The position numbers were made by a program, and so were the translations under genes. From Streptomyces sp. TS71-3 (GTDB lineage Bacteria; Actinomycetota; Actinomycetes; Streptomycetales; Streptomycetaceae): a stretch of DNA of 64,000 nucleotides. The stretch lies in contig NZ_BNEL01000003.1 of assembly GCF_018327685.1 (NCBI RefSeq), positions 3,658,001 to 3,722,000 on the forward strand, read 5' to 3'. The notes beneath the pieces are model-generated. The model worked only from the letters and a program-made list of their open reading frames with translations, ran no database searches and was not told the origin of the DNA. Below are positions 51,778 through 59,297 of the stretch, one piece after another (within the stretch, counting starts at the first letter, position 1; every line of letters begins with the position of its first letter).

Positions 51778-52782
51778 ATGAGCGGCAAAAAGGGCCGGGT
51801 CTTTCTCAGGGGGATCACCTCGGAGACGTACGGGCTGAAGGAGTTCCGGCGTCAGCAGCTCGACGCCCCGCGGGTCCGCGACGACTCGGTGGTGGTCGAC
51901 GACGCGAAGGTCGCCCACTCGGGCGACTCGGAGAAGTCCCGCACCTGGTGGCGCATCGGCCCCGGTGACGACCCCTTCCTCACCCAGACCCTCCAGGTCC
52001 ACTTCGTGGAGCTGCCCCCGCAGTCGTCCAACCACGGCCACGGCCACCAGAACGAGGCCGCCTTCTACATCCTCGAGGGCCGTGGCTACGAGATCCACGA
52101 CGACCAGCGCTACGAGTGGGAGAAGGACGACCTCGTGATCGTCCACACCGACTCGGTGCACCGGCACTTCAACCCCTATGACGAGACGGCCCGCTGCCTG
52201 ATCTTCAAGGGCAAGTCGATGTGGATGTACGCCGGCCTGATCCAGCAGGGCCGCAGCGGCCCGGTGGAGGACGAGGACCGCTTCGGTCCCCGCGAGGACT
52301 GGTCGCAGATCTGGACTCCGGACGTGGAGAAGCGCCGCAAGGTCGTGAAGTCCGCGGACACCACCTGGGAGACCACGCCGCTCGGCCGGGTCCGCAGGCT
52401 GTCGGGCCCCGGCGACGACGTGCGCACCTTCAGCGTCGACGCCTTCGTGCTGGACATCCCCGCGGGCAGCCGGTCCGGCAAGCGCTGGCACATGGCCGAC
52501 GAGGTGCTCTACGTGCGCTCCGGTTCCGGCTACAGCCTGCACTGGGAGGTGGAGGCGGAGATCGCCGAGAAGTACTACGCGCGCGTCGCCAAGGAGCCCA
52601 CCCGGCACGAGATCAAGCCGGGGGACACCCTCTACGTCCCGCAGAACACCGTCGCGCAGCACTTCTCCGCCGACGGCGAGCCGCTGGTGCTGATCTCCGG
52701 TCAGAACCGGCTGTTCAAGCAGCTCGGCTACGACAACGTGGTCTACCTGGAGAACGCCCCCGAGTACGACGCCCAGGCGTAG
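51778..52782 (+). CDS. Bicupin protein 2, possible dioxygenase
   Basis: 334 aa after AGGAGGAG. Module 1 (about 75-150) has an intact metal motif, SSNHGHGHQNEAAFYILEGR (HxH with Glu five residues on), and YEWEKDDLVIVHTDSVHRHF. Module 2 (about 220-315) reads GKRWHMADEVLYVRSGSGYS and GDTLYVPQNTVAQHFS. The YEW...HxHFN signature relates it to bicupin 1. The combination with oxygenase components suggests ring cleavage or isomerisation of an aromatic-derived acid, which the sequence alone cannot prove. A hairpin follows the stop and the methyltransferase gene comes next. Confidence 0.78.
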   Translation: MSGKKGRVFLRGITSETYGLKEFRRQQLDAPRVRDDSVVVDDAKVAHSGDSEKSRTWWRIGPGDDPFLTQTLQVHFVELPPQSSNHGHGHQNEAAFYILEGRGYEIHDDQRYEWEKDDLVIVHTDSVHRHFNPYDETARCLIFKGKSMWMYAGLIQQGRSGPVEDEDRFGPREDWSQIWTPDVEKRRKVVKSADTTWETTPLGRVRRLSGPGDDVRTFSVDAFVLDIPAGSRSGKRWHMADEVLYVRSGSGYSLHWEVEAEIAEKYYARVAKEPTRHEIKPGDTLYVPQNTVAQHFSADGEPLVLISGQNRLFKQLGYDNVVYLENAPEYDAQA

Positions 52783-52790
52783 CACCGCGA

Positions 52791-52825
52791 GGCGGCCGGC
52801 GGGCACCCGCCCGTTCCCGGCCGCC
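52791..52825 (+). terminator. Hairpin after bicupin 2
   Basis: Arms GGCGGCCGG and CCGGCCGCC with a 17-nt loop, 8 bp past the stop and 46 bp before the methyltransferase gene; the loop may form an inner GGGC-ACCC-GCCC stem. Confidence 0.55.
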
Positions 52826-52871
52826 GGTTCCACCGCAGTCACGAGGGGCCCCGAAGCCAGCGAGGAGCGAG

Positions 52872-53567
52872 ATGCCGGAACAGAGCCGAACCGCAGCAGC
52901 CGTCTGGTCCGATCCGGACTTCGCCCGAGCCTGGCTCGGGGCCGACCCGCAGGGCGCTGCCGACCTGCTCGAACTACCCCGCGGGATCGCGGCCGCCCTG
53001 GTCGCCGAGACCACGCCGGAGCCGGGGCTGATCGTCGATGTCGCGGGAGGCGCGGGCAAGTTCCTCGCCGTCCTGCTCGACGCCTTCCCCTCGGCCCGGG
53101 GAGTCTTGCTGGACGCCTCCGACACCATGCTCGACCGTGCCAAGACGGACCTCGCACGGTTCGGCGAGCGGGTCGACTTCCGGATCGGCGACATGACGCA
53201 GCTGCGCGCCGCGGGCGTCCCCGAGGGCGCCGGTGCCGTGCTGTCCTCACGCGCCAGCCACCACCTGGGCCGCGAGGAACTGCACGGCTTCTACCGCGAG
53301 GCGGCCGGGCTGCTCCGGCCGGGCGGCTGGCTGATCAACCTCGACCACATCGCGCCGGACGACGCGGTGTGGGACCGCCGCTACAGGACGGTGCGCACCC
53401 GCTTCACACCGCCCCGGCCCTCGGCCACCGCCCACCACCACGACGGGCCGCTGCCGACCGTCCGCGACCACGTCGACGGCTACCGCGCCGCCGGGGTGAG
53501 CGAGGCGGACATCGCCTGGAAGGCCTTCTACACCTGCCTGTTCGTGGGCCGGACACCGCCGGCCTGA
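52872..53567 (+). CDS. Class I SAM-dependent methyltransferase
   Basis: 231 aa, start after CGAGGAGCGAG. The SAM site is visible: LIVDVAGGAGKFLAVLLDAF (motif I), GVLLDASDTMLDRAKTDL (motif II acidic residue), FRIGDMTQLRAAGVPEGAGA and LLRPGGWLINLDHIAPDD. A His cluster (TAHHHDGPLP) and the C-terminal IAWKAFYTCLFVGRTPP are typical of small-molecule methyltransferases. It may O-methylate an aromatic intermediate, or be unrelated to catabolism; position after bicupin 2 suggests co-expression. Confidence 0.83.
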   Translation: MPEQSRTAAAVWSDPDFARAWLGADPQGAADLLELPRGIAAALVAETTPEPGLIVDVAGGAGKFLAVLLDAFPSARGVLLDASDTMLDRAKTDLARFGERVDFRIGDMTQLRAAGVPEGAGAVLSSRASHHLGREELHGFYREAAGLLRPGGWLINLDHIAPDDAVWDRRYRTVRTRFTPPRPSATAHHHDGPLPTVRDHVDGYRAAGVSEADIAWKAFYTCLFVGRTPPA

Positions 53568-53931
53568 GCAACCGGCGGGCATGCCGGCCCTCGCCACCGA
53601 CCCGGCACGCCCGCCCCACCGCCGCACCGGCCCCCACCCCGCGGCCGGCGGCCACCGTTCCACCGGCCCGCGCACCCCGAACAGCCGGCCTCCCCGCGCC
53701 CGGATCACCGGACGGCGCAGCGGCACACCTCAACCCGGCGCCGGACGGGCCGTCGGGCAGGGCCCCACCCGGCCCCACCGTCCGCAGGTGCCGCACCCGC
53801 CGGAAGATCCGCCGGTGCTCACCGCCCTCACCCCCCGCGAGGCCTGCCGGCCCTTTTCCGCCGGCGACCGCCCTGTTCACGCCGCCGGGCCGCCCGGCCG
53901 CACCACCCGCAAGAGCCGCGCAAGGATCACC
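53568..53931. other. Intergenic region before the MFS gene
   Basis: 364 bp, very GC-rich and Pro/Arg-rich in every frame. No gene, promoter or operator copy could be supported. The MFS start has AAGGA 7 bp upstream. Confidence 0.5.
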
Positions 53932-55230
53932 ATGACCATCGACATCGAACCGGGCACCGGCCGGGACCACGGCCCGCGCCGCGCGCTGCGCGGCCGGCAC
54001 CTGCACAGGTGGCTGCACGTCAGCCTGCCCCTGCTGATCGCCTTCTCGGTCGCCCAGTTGAGCAAGTCCTCCATCGGCGTCATCGTCGCCGACGGCCCCT
54101 TCAGCCACCAGTTCGGCCTGGACAAGCACCCCGGCTCGGTGGGCTGGCTGACCAGCCTCTTCCTGTACGCGTACGGGGTCGCGCTGTTCCTCTGGGGATT
54201 CGTGCTCAAGCGCATCGGGCCGCGCAAGTCGATGCTCATAGGCACCGCGATCTGGGTGGTCGCGCTCGCCCTGCCGCCGTTCGTGAACACCCTCAACCAG
54301 CTGTACGGGACCAGGATCCTGCTCGCCATCGGCGAGGCCTGTTTCTATCCGGTCGCGCACACGCTCACCGCGCGCTGGTTCCCGATGCACGAACGGGCCC
54401 GCGCCAACGCCTCCTGGCTGTCCGGGATCTTCGTGGGGTCGGCCCTCGGCAGCTCCCTGACCACCACCATGCTCTCCTCCGCCGGGTGGCGCGCCACCTT
54501 CTTCGTGCAGGCGGTGGTGGCCGCACTGTTCGCCTTCTGCGTGGTGCTGGTACTCCTCCAGGACCGCCCGGACTCCTCGCAGGGGGTGAGCGAGGAGGAG
54601 GTGAAGCACATCGTCGAGGGCCGTTTCGAGTCGACGACGGTCATCCCGAAGCGGGGCCCCGAGTCACCGTTCCGCAACTACCGGTACTGGCTCACCATGC
54701 TGATGTACATCGGCACCAACGCCCCGTTCTACGGACTGGTGACCTGGGTGCCGCTGTACCTGCGCGACGAGCGCCACGTCGACCTGGGCGACATCGGGCT
54801 GCTGCTGACGGTGGCCAACGTGCTCTCGATCATCGTGATGGTCCTGGTGGGCCGCGCCTCCGACCGGAAGGTGAAGCGTGCGGGCTGGGCAGCATGGGGG
54901 TTCGCCATCGAGGGCATCGGGATCGCGGGCACGGCGCTGTTCGGCAACGCCGGCGTCGACAGCTTCTTCATCTTCCTCGGCCTCGCCGGCAACGCCTGGT
55001 GCGTCGTCACCAACTGGACGCTGCTGCACAGCCTGATGCCGACGCGCCAGTCCGAGTACTCCAGCAGTGTCTTCTCCTCGCTGACCAACCTGGTCGGCGC
55101 CGCGCTCCCCGGCCTGATGGGCACCCTGCTGACGGCCACCGGCTCCTACACGGCCGGCTTCGGCGTGCTGTTCTTCTCGGTCGTGGTGTCCCTCGGCTGC
55201 TGCCTGGTGCTGCGCCCGCAGGGCTACTGA
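53932..55230 (+). CDS. MFS transporter, probably for an organic or aromatic acid
   Basis: 432 aa with about 12 hydrophobic segments. The loop after TM2 carries motif A (LFLWGFVLKRIGPRKSMLIG), and the mid-loop is charged (EEEVKHIVEGRFESTTV). Features such as GEACFYPVAHTLTARWFPMH and WLSGIFVGSALGSSLTTTM are characteristic of the anion:cation symporter (ACS) family, which takes up phthalate, tartrate, hexuronate and similar acids. It is the likely uptake system for the pathway substrate; the GntR regulator follows on the opposite strand. Confidence 0.87.
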   Translation: MTIDIEPGTGRDHGPRRALRGRHLHRWLHVSLPLLIAFSVAQLSKSSIGVIVADGPFSHQFGLDKHPGSVGWLTSLFLYAYGVALFLWGFVLKRIGPRKSMLIGTAIWVVALALPPFVNTLNQLYGTRILLAIGEACFYPVAHTLTARWFPMHERARANASWLSGIFVGSALGSSLTTTMLSSAGWRATFFVQAVVAALFAFCVVLVLLQDRPDSSQGVSEEEVKHIVEGRFESTTVIPKRGPESPFRNYRYWLTMLMYIGTNAPFYGLVTWVPLYLRDERHVDLGDIGLLLTVANVLSIIVMVLVGRASDRKVKRAGWAAWGFAIEGIGIAGTALFGNAGVDSFFIFLGLAGNAWCVVTNWTLLHSLMPTRQSEYSSSVFSSLTNLVGAALPGLMGTLLTATGSYTAGFGVLFFSVVVSLGCCLVLRPQGY

Positions 55231-55620
55231 CGCCGGCGCCCCCGGACTGATCGGGGCGGAGCCCCGTCTTGAAGGGGCGCGGGGAACGGCGCGCCCAGCC
55301 ACGACGCGACCTGCGGGTCGCCACCGGCCGATAGCGGCAGTCTCTGCCGTCTTCGGACCACCGGCAGGTGCGGATCACCGGCAGGTGGTGGGTTGCGCGC
55401 GCAGTTCCCCGCGCCCCTTGACCGGGCCCAGCCCCGCCCTTCAGGGGCGCGGAGCTGGGCCGATATGCGACTCCGCCGCGTCGGCGCGACAAGCCCTGAC
55501 GAGGCCGCCAGGTTGTCACCGGCGGAAGGGGCTGTCCCGGTCCCGTCCGGGGCACCGGAGCGTGGGCACGCCGACGCGAGGGGACGCCCAGCGCGACGGG
55601 ACGGTCAGCCCGCGGGATGG
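55231..55620. other. Intergenic region with long-range inverted repeat
   Basis: 390 bp between the convergent MFS and GntR genes. GAAGGGGCGCGGGGAAC at 55271-55287 is almost exactly the reverse complement of 55404-55420, and GC-rich palindromic bits recur between them. This GGGGCGCGGGGAAC element is a familiar Streptomyces intergenic repeat; another copy is at about 62382. No gene is called. Confidence 0.7.
55271..55420. repeat. Inverted GGGGCGCGGGGAAC repeat pair
   Basis: Two oppositely oriented copies (55271-55287 and 55404-55420) enclose about 115 bp. Folded, they could form a long stem acting as a bidirectional terminator for the convergent genes. Confidence 0.75.
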
Positions 55621-56412
55621 TCAGCCCCGGGTCACGGTGTCGGCGACTTCAGCGCCCTGCTCCGGCTCGTCCAGGCAGAGCCGGTCGGCCGTGCGCGTCA
55701 GGTGCTCCCGCATGATCCGCGCACCGCTCTCCGCGTCACCGGACTTGATGGCCGCCAGGATCGCGCGGTGCTCCTCCAGACCCCGGTGGCCCATCTCGGG
55801 GGCCGTGCTCTTCGCCGTGCGCAGCGACATCAGCAGCGGGCCGTGGAAGGAGCGCACCAGCATCTCGAACGCGGTGTTGTGCGTGGCCGCGGCGAGCCGG
55901 GTGTGGAACTCGGCGGAGAGCGACACGTCGTACTCCCCGCTGGCCAGGGCCGCCTCCTGGCGGTCGCAGATGGACGTCAGGGCGGCGATGTCCGCCTCGT
56001 CCGCGTGGGCGCAGAGGTTCGGGATGATGCCGACCTCCAGCACCAGGCGTACCTCGGTGACCTCGGTGGCCGTCACCGACGACAGGGTGAGCAGGTCGAC
56101 GATGCTGGCGCCCACCCGGTCGCTGGTGGGCTGGGTGACGAAGGCGCCGCCGTGGGCGCCGACGCGGATCTCCACGAGGCCGCCGGCCTCCAGGACCCGC
56201 AGGGCCTCGCGCACGGTGACTCGGCTGACCCCGAACCGCTCGCACATCTCGCGCTCCGGGGGGAGGCGGTCGCCCGGTGAGAGCTTGCCCTCGTGGATGA
56301 GCGTGCGCACCTGGTCCACGATCAGCGCGGAGATCCGCCGGTCGTTCACGGGACTCAGCAGGCGGCCGGACTGGCCGTCCGCACTGTTCGCGGAGGCTCG
56401 GCGGGGCGGCAT
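55621..56412 (-). CDS. GntR family regulator, FadR subfamily with FCD domain
   Basis: 263 aa. Winged helix at about 25-95 (LSPGDRLPPEREMCERFGVS, RVTVREALRVLEAGGLVEIR, VGAHGGAFV) and an all-helical FCD ligand domain at about 110-240 with the metal-binding Asp/His pattern (EVRLVLEVGIIPNLCAHADE, AEFHTRLAAATHNTAFEMLV, HRAILAAIKSGDAESGARIM). FCD regulators are usually repressors released by an organic acid. The upstream region carries one of the six motif copies found across the catabolic region, consistent with autoregulation. It is the only dedicated regulator in the 35-62 kb region. Confidence 0.92.
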   Translation of the reverse strand: MPPRRASANSADGQSGRLLSPVNDRRISALIVDQVRTLIHEGKLSPGDRLPPEREMCERFGVSRVTVREALRVLEAGGLVEIRVGAHGGAFVTQPTSDRVGASIVDLLTLSSVTATEVTEVRLVLEVGIIPNLCAHADEADIAALTSICDRQEAALASGEYDVSLSAEFHTRLAAATHNTAFEMLVRSFHGPLLMSLRTAKSTAPEMGHRGLEEHRAILAAIKSGDAESGARIMREHLTRTADRLCLDEPEQGAEVADTVTRG

Positions 56413-56462
56413 AAAAGGGTCCTTTCGTTACGCGTTGACGAGTCTAGCTTAGCGGAATAGGG

Positions 56463-56480
56463 TATGACCAATAGTCCCTG
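56463..56480. promoter_or_regulatory. Putative GntR(FCD) operator, site 6, between gntR and the second dehydrogenase
   Basis: TATGACCAATAGTCCCTG fits GNCCATTAGNCCATNN with changes at the centre and end. It lies 50 bp upstream of the regulator gene; a TAGACT -10 for that gene is just downstream on the minus strand. The divergent dehydrogenase starts at 56659. Confidence 0.5.
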
Positions 56481-56658
56481 GGTGTGTTCTACCCTCCGCC
56501 CGCCGGCCGACTCGTCCCCACAGTGACATCCACGCGCGCGTGCGCGCGCGAGAACAGGGAAACCCGCGGCAGCCGCTGCGGCGCTGCGGCCCGGCCTCCG
56601 GCCGCGGTCGCCACCCGGCGGTGGGTAAGTATCGGCGATCCCCCGACGAGGTGCCAGC

Positions 56659-57765
56659 GTGGACGAAGGACTGCCCGAGCGAGCCCGTGCCGCGGTGGCC
56701 GAGGAGCCCTGCACGACACGGCTGCGCGATCTCCCGCTGCCCAGGCCCGGGGCGGACGAGGGCCTGCTGAAGGTGGAGGCCACCGGTGTCTGCGCGGCCG
56801 ACTGGGAGAGCTACCTCCGCGGGCCGGGTGGTGTCATCCTCGGCCACGAGACGGTCGGGAGGGTGTCGGCGCTGGGGGAGCGGGCCGCCGAGCGCTGGGG
56901 GGTGGCGGTCGGCGACCGGGTCGCCGTGGAGGAGTTCCTGCCGTGCGGCGCCTGCCGCCCCTGCCGCCGGGGCGACTACCGGCTGTGCCGGGCCGCCGGC
57001 GAGGGCGGAGCACCCCCGCCCCCGGGCTACGGCCGCACACCGGTGGACGCCCGGCCCGGCCTGTACGGCGGTTTCAGTGAGTACCTCTACCTGCATCCGC
57101 GCGCCGTCGTGCACCCGGTGGGCGATGCCGTCGACGCCCGTGCGGCCACCCTCTTCGCGCCGCTGTCGAGCGGTATCCGCTGGGTCAGGCGGCAGGCGCG
57201 GCTGCGCGCCGGGGACACCGTCGTGGTCGCCGGCACGGGCAGGCGGGGCCTGGGGTGCGTGCTGGCCGCCCATGACGCGGGCGCCGGCACCGTCGTCGCG
57301 GTGGGCCCGGCCGCCCACTGGCAGCAGCTCCACCTCGCCAAGCATCTCGGCGCCGGCCACGTGGTCTTCTGCGACGAGGAGGACGCGGTGGACGGTGTGC
57401 TGGAGCTGACCGGCGGGCGCGGCGCGGACATCGTCGTGCACCTCATGCCCGAGGCCGGCACCGTCGCCGACGCCGTCGCGATGTCCGCCGCCCGTGGCGC
57501 GGTCGTGCTTGCGGCGCCGGACGTGGGCCGGCCGGCGGCCGGCTTCCCCTACGAGACCGTGGTGCGGCGCGAGCTGCGCCTCGTCGGCGCGCAGGGGCAC
57601 GACCACCGGTCGGTGGAGCGCGCGCTCGACATCATCAGGTCCGGGCGCTACCCGCTGCACCTCCTGACGACCCATCACTTCCCGGTGGCCGAGACCGACT
57701 TGGCGCTGCGCACCGCGGCTGGACGCACCGGCGTGCACGCCCTGCACGTCAGCGTGGGGATGTAA
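56659..57765 (+). CDS. Second medium-chain Zn-dependent dehydrogenase
   Basis: 368 aa from a GTG after GACGAGG. It belongs to the same subfamily as the enzyme at 38221 (LYGGFSEYLYLHPRAVVHPV, TLFAPLSSGIRWVRRQARLR), with zinc residues in VEATGVCAADWESYL and ILGHETVGRVSALG and structural cysteines in PCGACRPCRRGDYRLC. The nucleotide loop reads GTGRRGLGCVLAAHDAG instead of the usual GxGxxG. It is divergent from gntR, next to a putative operator. Two such paralogues suggest two alcohol/aldehyde steps, or handling of stereoisomers. Confidence 0.83.
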   Translation: MDEGLPERARAAVAEEPCTTRLRDLPLPRPGADEGLLKVEATGVCAADWESYLRGPGGVILGHETVGRVSALGERAAERWGVAVGDRVAVEEFLPCGACRPCRRGDYRLCRAAGEGGAPPPPGYGRTPVDARPGLYGGFSEYLYLHPRAVVHPVGDAVDARAATLFAPLSSGIRWVRRQARLRAGDTVVVAGTGRRGLGCVLAAHDAGAGTVVAVGPAAHWQQLHLAKHLGAGHVVFCDEEDAVDGVLELTGGRGADIVVHLMPEAGTVADAVAMSAARGAVVLAAPDVGRPAAGFPYETVVRRELRLVGAQGHDHRSVERALDIIRSGRYPLHLLTTHHFPVAETDLALRTAAGRTGVHALHVSVGM

Positions 57766-57895
57766 GCGCCGGTTCCCGCGGGGCGCCATAGCGGTGGCAC
57801 CACGTCGTACCACTCCCGGCACACCTCCCGCCGTGCCCCGTGCGGACGCATACGCTCCGTAATCGCAGGAGTGTTGAAGAAAAGCGTGCCGCTTC

Positions 57896-57926
57896 TATTG
57901 CAATGGTCATACCGTCAGCCCAGAAT
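57896..57926 (+). promoter_or_regulatory. Promoter of the ABC importer with a half-operator
   Basis: TTGCAA (57898-57903) and CAGAAT (57921-57926) are separated by 17 bp. The spacer contains AATGGTCATA, whose complement TATGACCATT equals the left half of the putative GntR(FCD) operator. Confidence 0.5.
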
Positions 57927-58009
57927 GACAGGGATTTTTCGCGGCGGTAACCCATCGATATCAGCCACTGCCCGGTCTTCCCCGTGGGCCTCTACCGGAA
58001 GTTGACCGC

Positions 58010-59164
58010 ATGCACCATGAGCGTGAAGCGCAAGAGCAGTACCAGCGGCAGGAACAGCGGGAGCCGCACGGGTCACGGCACCCGGGCGCCCGCCGCAGAC
58101 GGCGCATTCCGGCCAAGTCGGCGGGAGCGGCGCTGCTGGCCGTGATGCTGACCGCCTGTTCCAGCGGTCTGGCCGCCACCACCACCGAGGTGGCCCCGGC
58201 CCAGCAACCCGAGAACCTGCTGCCCAAGGCGTCCGAGGAGGGCAAGGTCCTCTGGTACACCACCTTCGCCGACGACGACGTGGACGGCATGATCGCCGCC
58301 TTCCAGAAGAAGTACCCGAAGGTCAAGGTGGAGGCGCTGCGGCTGAGCGCCGACAAGCTCCCCTCCCGCCTGGTCACCGAGCAGCGCGGCGGCAAGTACA
58401 ACGCGGACGTCATCACCGCGGACAGCGAGCCCGTCTACCAGCTCATCAAGGTGGGCACGCTCGCCCCGTACCGCGTTCCGGAGACGCCCGACCTGCCCAA
58501 GGAGCTGAAGAGCCTCCCGGACGGCTACGGCAACGTCGTGTACGTCAACACCAGCGCCATCGCATACAACCCGAAGTCGGTTGCCTCCCAGCACCTGCCG
58601 GTCCCCAGCTCCATCGAGGACCTCACCAAGCCGGTGTGGAAGGGCCGCTTCTCGATCGACCCCAACGCCATCAACTGGTACGAGGGCCTGATCACGGCCA
58701 TGGGCCACGACAAGGCCCTCGCCCTGGTGAAGAAGCTCGGCGACAACGCGCCCCGGCTGGTGGAGAGCCACACCCAGTCCCTGACGGAGGTCCAGTCGGG
58801 CGAACCGGCCGCCGTGGCCAACGCCTACGGCTACAAGGCCGCGAAGCTGGCCAAGAAGACGCCCGATCGGATCGCGTTCGCCAACACGGACCCGCTCCCG
58901 TCGGCCGCGGTCCTCGCGGAGATGGCGAACAAACCGCCGCACCCGGCCGCGGCCAAGCTCTTCATCGACTGGATCATGTCGAAGGCCGGCCAGCAGCAGG
59001 TCGTGAGCATCAGCAACCACGTGTCGCTGAGCGACCAGGAGCACAACGACGACTCGGTGTGGAACCCGGGCAAGTGGAAGCCCGCGTGGTCGACGCCGGT
59101 CATCCCCGCGGACACGTACGACCGCTACCTGGACGAGTACCAGAAGGCGCTGCACGCCGCCTGA
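58010..59164 (+). CDS. ABC transporter substrate-binding lipoprotein (Fe3+/phosphonate/organic-acid type)
   Basis: 384 aa. A long basic N-terminus (HHEREAQEQYQRQEQREPHG and an Arg-rich stretch) precedes the hydrophobic segment and lipobox AGAALLAVMLTACSSG. The mature part is a type II binding protein of the FbpA-like class: EGKVLWYTTFADDDVDGMIA, RLVTEQRGGKYNADVITADS and YGNVVYVNTSAIAYNPKS. The family binds iron, thiamine, phosphonates or small organic acids; sequence does not decide. Encoded with its permease and ATPase; the promoter shares a half-site with the catabolic operators. Confidence 0.87.
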   Translation: MHHEREAQEQYQRQEQREPHGSRHPGARRRRRIPAKSAGAALLAVMLTACSSGLAATTTEVAPAQQPENLLPKASEEGKVLWYTTFADDDVDGMIAAFQKKYPKVKVEALRLSADKLPSRLVTEQRGGKYNADVITADSEPVYQLIKVGTLAPYRVPETPDLPKELKSLPDGYGNVVYVNTSAIAYNPKSVASQHLPVPSSIEDLTKPVWKGRFSIDPNAINWYEGLITAMGHDKALALVKKLGDNAPRLVESHTQSLTEVQSGEPAAVANAYGYKAAKLAKKTPDRIAFANTDPLPSAAVLAEMANKPPHPAAAKLFIDWIMSKAGQQQVVSISNHVSLSDQEHNDDSVWNPGKWKPAWSTPVIPADTYDRYLDEYQKALHAA

Positions 59165-59297
59165 CGTGCCCACGCGGCGGCACCCACCACACGGCCCGCC
59201 GCGCCGGGCACACCCCCTTCACTCCCGTTCCCGACTCGCCCCGTCACCCCCGCCCTGACACCAGCCCTACCCACCGACCTCCCAGGACGGCCACGCC

